Positions 59,340 through 64,000 of a DNA stretch of 64,000 nt are shown piece by piece. Position 1 is the first letter of the stretch. Every line of letters begins with the position of its first letter. The DNA is from Acanthaster planci (Eukaryota; Echinodermata; Asteroidea; Valvatida; Acanthasteridae), in the NCBI RefSeq assembly GCF_001949145.1, contig NW_019091364.1:3741964-3805963 (forward strand), given 5' to 3'. Both the position numbers and the translations under genes were made by a program. The notes beneath the pieces are model-generated. The model did not search any database, was not told where the DNA came from, and was given only the letters and a program-made list of their open reading frames with translations.

Positions 59340-59514
59340 ATGACTAGAGGCGTTTTTCTCGTAACCTTGACGTGTGCGCTGATATCTTCATTGATTCAGA
59401 CTTTTTCTGATACCAGCGAGGATAAAACACCGTTGAAGAGCAGTTGGTTAGTTTACTGTAAAGAAACCGAATACGAAGAATCAACTTTAGATAGTCCGGC
59501 ATTAACTACAAGGG
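59340..59514 (+). CDS. Possible first exon of a secreted or membrane protein
   Basis: From ATG 59340 the frame encodes MTRGVFLVTLTCALISSLIQ then TFSDTSEDKT, which looks like a signal peptide with cleavage near residue 23, and continues to DSPALTTR. It ends at a full-consensus donor (GGG|GTAAGTT) in phase 1, the common phase after signal-peptide exons. Against it: weak start context (TTGATGA), no recognised domain, and no exon 2 identified downstream before 64000. Family unknown; may be chance. Confidence 0.3.
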
Positions 59515-62500
59515 GTAAGTTTATAGTTTTTGCTATTGTAAGTTCAACTATGATATTATTGCGGCCATCTTGTTTTTCCAAGACAAGAAAAACAAATTCG
59601 GTGTGTGTCATCGAGATTACAGTAAAATATTCTTTTGAATCGTTCAAAGAACGATAATCTTAGTCTGATATTCATTTCATGCCTAAAGTGTAAGCAGCGA
59701 GTGACTGCTGCTCGGAGTGGAAAAACAGATGAGAAATTTCCCAAACATTTTACATAACAATTAGTGCACAATCTCACTTAAAAAACTGAGAGGATTGCAC
59801 TTACTTCCAACAGAACACACGCTTTGACGTGCAGTACTCATGTTTCGTGGAAAAGATGTCTCAGGCGATGACTGATGAGGATGTTTTCGGCCATTTTACA
59901 CCAGTGGCACACGTGCTCGCATTTACTCTTTTCAGACGATAAAATTAATCACTCGTTACGGGGGTGCGAACCGAAATGATTCTGAAAGACAGATTTTGAA
60001 CAATCGTTAAGGGGTCCTTCGATCTGAATCTCGCCAAACGGAGTGAGGGATACGTGACCCTAGAGGAAAGACTATTTACAGCGATTAGCCAGATATTGAA
60101 ATGTACATCCCAACTGAAATTCCGCCAAATACCTATTTGTTCAGGTCTTTGCTCTGTATCGGACAAAGGTGTCTGCACCAGTTGGCAGGAAGTTGTGGGT
60201 TAGCAAGTTCAACCCAGATTATGCAACTGCTTTGCACTACACAAACGCTCGAGAGGTACTGACACGACGCTTTAAACTTTAAGAATACGTGTTTGTTTTC
60301 TAGCGCTGTTTACCCGAAGGGGCGCTGCTAAAATTGTTCAATCAAAGAGTTTGTAATGAAGTGTCAGGATAATTACCCGTGTAATAAGCCCCGTTACATT
60401 TCACCGAAGGGTTCCTTGTTTCTTATTCCTGAGACGAAAATTACTCGCGTAGAAGGTAACAGAACATTAAACCCCCGTTCTTTGCAAACACGGTGTCACA
60501 AAGCTTGCATCTGCTAGGCTTTTTTATCAGCGTAAAATACCCAGCTCATCGGGTATAAAGTCCGCAAGCGTCGACTCGGAGTGGGGGGGGGGACGTGATG
60601 CACGTGTGCAGGCCCCTGATATTCTTAAGAAGAGAAACACTCTTGTGCCTTATCACATTATGTGACTGCCGCTCGGCAGGTGCTTCCCTTAAGGGCAAGA
60701 TATGACAAGGAAATATGGTGGTCTCTCTTCAATCTGCGCCACTTCAGAAAATAATAATGACAAAAAACCCTACCTGAGCGTGTTGATTGCTGAAGGCAGG
60801 ACGTATGGTTTATTTCGATTGTCGTGGTTTAATAAGTTAGATCTGCGACGGGGTGGAAGCCGTTCAGGGCAGTGGATTCACTGGGGCTTGCATAAAAATA
60901 AACAAGAGCAATGAATTAATTATATTACCAGGGAAAATATACCAAATACTTGGTATGTTCACACTCCATCGGATGTGGTTGCTGCATAGGGGAAAACAAG
61001 AAATATGAACTACATAGCTAACATGCACCGATGAGGAAAGAAATAGTAACGTGTCCACGCACGCATATTTTTGGTGATGTATTCACGTGAGGGTACCATT
61101 TGAATTGTAGAGAACAGACTTGAACTGATTGCCCCTGGCCGAAGCGCGTTTATACTCGTAACCGCCCCACCAATTTCAACAATTTTAGACATTTATTCTC
61201 GTCAATTATTGTTCGCCTTTGAAACAAGTCCCCAGATTTATTTAGCTCGAGGCCATGCACTTTTTAAAGTACGTTTTGTCTTGTTGTGGCGAGTTCTGGA
61301 GTCAATGACCTGACACTTTCTTCTGAAAGTTGTTTCAGACTCGGCATAGTCCTACTGCTCAAGGGGCTAACCTGCGATGCTTATCTGTCTTTACTTAACT
61401 ACAGCCAACTGTAACACTGTAGGCCTATAGCGGTGGCATCTTTGGCAGAACTAGCTTTTGAACAGCCACACATGCGGGGGCGGCAGTATGGGCGTAACAA
61501 CCGGTCGCATCTCATGATCAATTGACATGTAATTACGGCGAGCCAGTTAGTGAACAGAAAGTGATTTTAAAACAGGCAAATGAGCACGAAGTCAGAGATG
61601 CAGTACTCGTAGTCACGGTAGACTTACGGCTGCCTGATGTCAAGGCGTCCTCCTAGTCCTGACCTCTTAAAGATGCAGATGTTATGATACCAAATTGAAG
61701 ACGACCCAATTTACTCGTTTGTGGATGGAGACCCAAACGTTCATTTCAGAGGGCAAACATTTCGTTCCATCCCTGCTCTGTTTACCAGTATTCGACATTC
61801 TTACTCTCTGATGTAGGGCGACACTGTCTATGAATCCCATATAGTGATGCATTTCCCGAAAACAAGTTAAACCCTTACTCTCTTAACATACTAAGGAGTA
61901 AAACTGCCCCCCCCCCATTTGAGTGAAAATTTAGTCCCTTCGATTGAACTAGGGACCAGGCGATCTATGCTCCCTATCCGCTCCCAGCTGGCACAAAAAA
62001 GACGTGCTTTGAAATGAAATTGACAGTCATTTGGTGTCACAGACATGTATCCGTATAGACCACCAGTCTTGCGCGTACAGCCGTGATTTTGAAAAGTATA
62101 GGCAAACAATCGGCGAAACGGTCGATGACAGCCTGTTCAATGCGCATTACGCGCAACGCCCTTACACTGTCTGCATTTGTTCACACGTGCTCCCAAAGTA
62201 CGCTTACTTTTTTGCCCCTCGGTACTGCTATCTCTTCGATTCAAGTGTTGTAACCGCACTGTTTTGAATCTACATAGGCTAGTTTAGGTAAATACTGGTG
62301 GAGGATTTTTTTTAGATATAAATTTAAGAACTGTAAATTCCATGTACCGAGGGGTGAATTTGCCCGTAGGTTTGATTTTAGTTGAGCGCCGTGCAAATCA
62401 CGGAATACTCCTATAGAGTACCGAAGTGAATACGTCACGCGCACAATTAGTGTGTAAAAGGCATGAGCGCGTGAACCAGCGCGTGAACCAATACGCGCGC

Positions 62501-64000
62501 GTACTCCATTCGTTTGCACTGCACTTTCTGGTTCACAGTGTCGTCACACTTCGGTATTCTATAGTTTTCAATAGCATTTGGTGGTCTATGCATTTATGTC
62601 TGTTTGGTATGCACTCACTGCATAGGCGCGCAAGTTTATGCGCGTTTGACGCGAAGCACGCTGAGTACGCACAACGAATTAAGCCTCGCATATATGGTCT
62701 TTGCGTGCACGCCAAACGCGTGAAAGAACCCAATTGGAAAACTTAGTACCATCTGCTTTCTTTCGCCATTGAGGGGGTACTTAAGCTCAGGGCGGACAGA
62801 CTAATCCAATTAGACGCCATAACTGCGGTGGCACCGCACGCTTTTTAGCTTGACGCCCGCGTGCATTTGGCGAACCACGAAACCCATTGGTCGAAGAGGC
62901 ATGTAACGCGAGCGTACCACGGTTCACTAGCGGTGCGCCACCGCATTAATGGCTTCTAATTCTGGCTGTTGAATTACACCATAGTCTGGTCCGTAGTTTC
63001 AGTCTTTCGATTTTCACGAGTTGCAGCACGGGCAACTGTTATTAACTTGTAGATAGCCAGCTTGACGAATGACTGGACGTAAAAACACTGCGTACAAGGG
63101 GAAACCGGGTGTTCAACTGTGACGCACTGGCGCTGATAAGCACGGTATTCTCAATAAAGAATTACATAAACAAAATGGCTCACGAAAAAAAAAAACATAT
63201 ACACAGATTACTTGTACGGCCACTATATTTGTCTGAGTATGTGCCCTGGGTTTCAACATGTTAAAACGTTGCAGATTGATTCCAAACAGTTCGAGAGCGA
63301 ATATCGTTGGTTCTAAATAACCTTGATTACGTGCAATAAGGTTTTTCTGCGTACCTTCTGCCCATGCATGATGTAGGCGTCGCCAAAAATTCGGCATAAT
63401 ATTATTCCCCTCTTCTCATGTGAACATTTTATCATTCACTCCAACCCCCCCCCGCCCCCAAATCAAGCGCGACAGAGTGAAGTACCTCCCGTCGAAAATA
63501 ATCTCATCCATCTACCGGCGCAATCCCGCGATCCGTTCCACTCCAGACGGAAACCCAAGCTCGCTACGCATGCGATCCATCTATCGGCACGATCGATCAT
63601 GACGTAAAAGTGTTCGAGCCGCGGACCAGATCAACTTGCAGTGGTGCCAAATGAGCGCTGTTTTTTTAACACTTCAAATGTACATTCGCCCATGTTCGAA
63701 TCTTCCCCAATTTGAACACTGCATGAGAGGTAAACGGTCCTTGTACTACACTCTACCAAATGAAAGGTTTGTCAAGCGTTGCGCCATACGTCCAACTCCA
63801 GAATTGTGGACTCGTTCAAAATGCAAACTGAAGAAGCGTCAGCTTTCATGTTTACGCCCTTTTCCGACTATACCACTGACTACTTGCTCGAGCTACACGT
63901 CCATCCTCCAAAAGAAACTGACATTTGCATAAGTATTAAATGACCTGTTAAACAGAAAGGACCATCTTTCATTTAGTTTTTCCTCATCTTGCAGATTAAT
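59515..64000. other. Gene-poor right end of window
   Basis: No recognised exon. There are a G-run near 60584, a C-run near 61910, repeated GCGCGTGAACCA near 62470-62490, and imperfect direct repeats CCATCTACCGGCGC / CCATCTATCGGCAC near 63508 and 63577. It may be the first intron of the putative gene at 59340, or simply intergenic. Confidence 0.4.

Noticed and set aside
1..64000. CRISPR arrays, bacterial operons, IS elements
   Set aside because: The DNA is eukaryotic with spliced genes; no regularly spaced direct repeats of CRISPR type were seen.

Overview
The window is eukaryotic nuclear DNA from a marine invertebrate deuterostome, most likely an echinoderm. Genes are split by GT-AG introns with a human-like HPRT exon pattern, there is a bursicon-type neurohormone pair (a family absent from vertebrates), the palindrome TACATGTA recurs constantly, and short palindromic transposon relics are common. 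The species call is inference; no sequence comparison was run. One assembly gap (N run) lies at 14199-14521.

Layout. 1-248 is the 3' end of a class A GPCR, followed on the same strand by a complete intronless paralogue at 2831-3895. A five-exon minus-strand gene (8127-13316) encodes a DUF1295 / steroid-5-alpha-reductase-like membrane protein of 265 aa. Head to head with it across the gap is a three-exon enkurin gene (ENKUR, 14643-16500, 257 aa). Next is a complete seven-exon hypoxanthine-guanine phosphoribosyltransferase gene (HPRT1, 18908-28626, 215 aa). Then come two divergent two-exon genes for secreted cystine-knot proteins of the bursicon family: one minus (32007-33147, 131 aa) and one plus (36722-41991, 176 aa), with starts about 3.6 kb apart. 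From 42 to 64 kb I recognise no gene. The only plausible coding piece there is a possible signal-peptide first exon at 59340-59514.

Repeats fill much of the rest. They include two copies of a ~180 bp near-perfect palindrome, TTAA-flanked piggyBac-like MITEs, a hAT-like MITE with a possible 8-bp target duplication, a foldback element with 21-bp satellite units just past the plus bursicon gene, a tRNA-derived SINE in HPRT intron 3, a degenerate hammerhead-ribozyme-like core near 4.5 kb, and a GGTCT-rich minisatellite at 57.3-58.05 kb.

The genes are mostly unrelated in function (signalling receptor, membrane enzyme, axonemal protein, purine salvage). The exception is the bursicon-like pair, whose products could dimerise with each other as bursicon subunits do.
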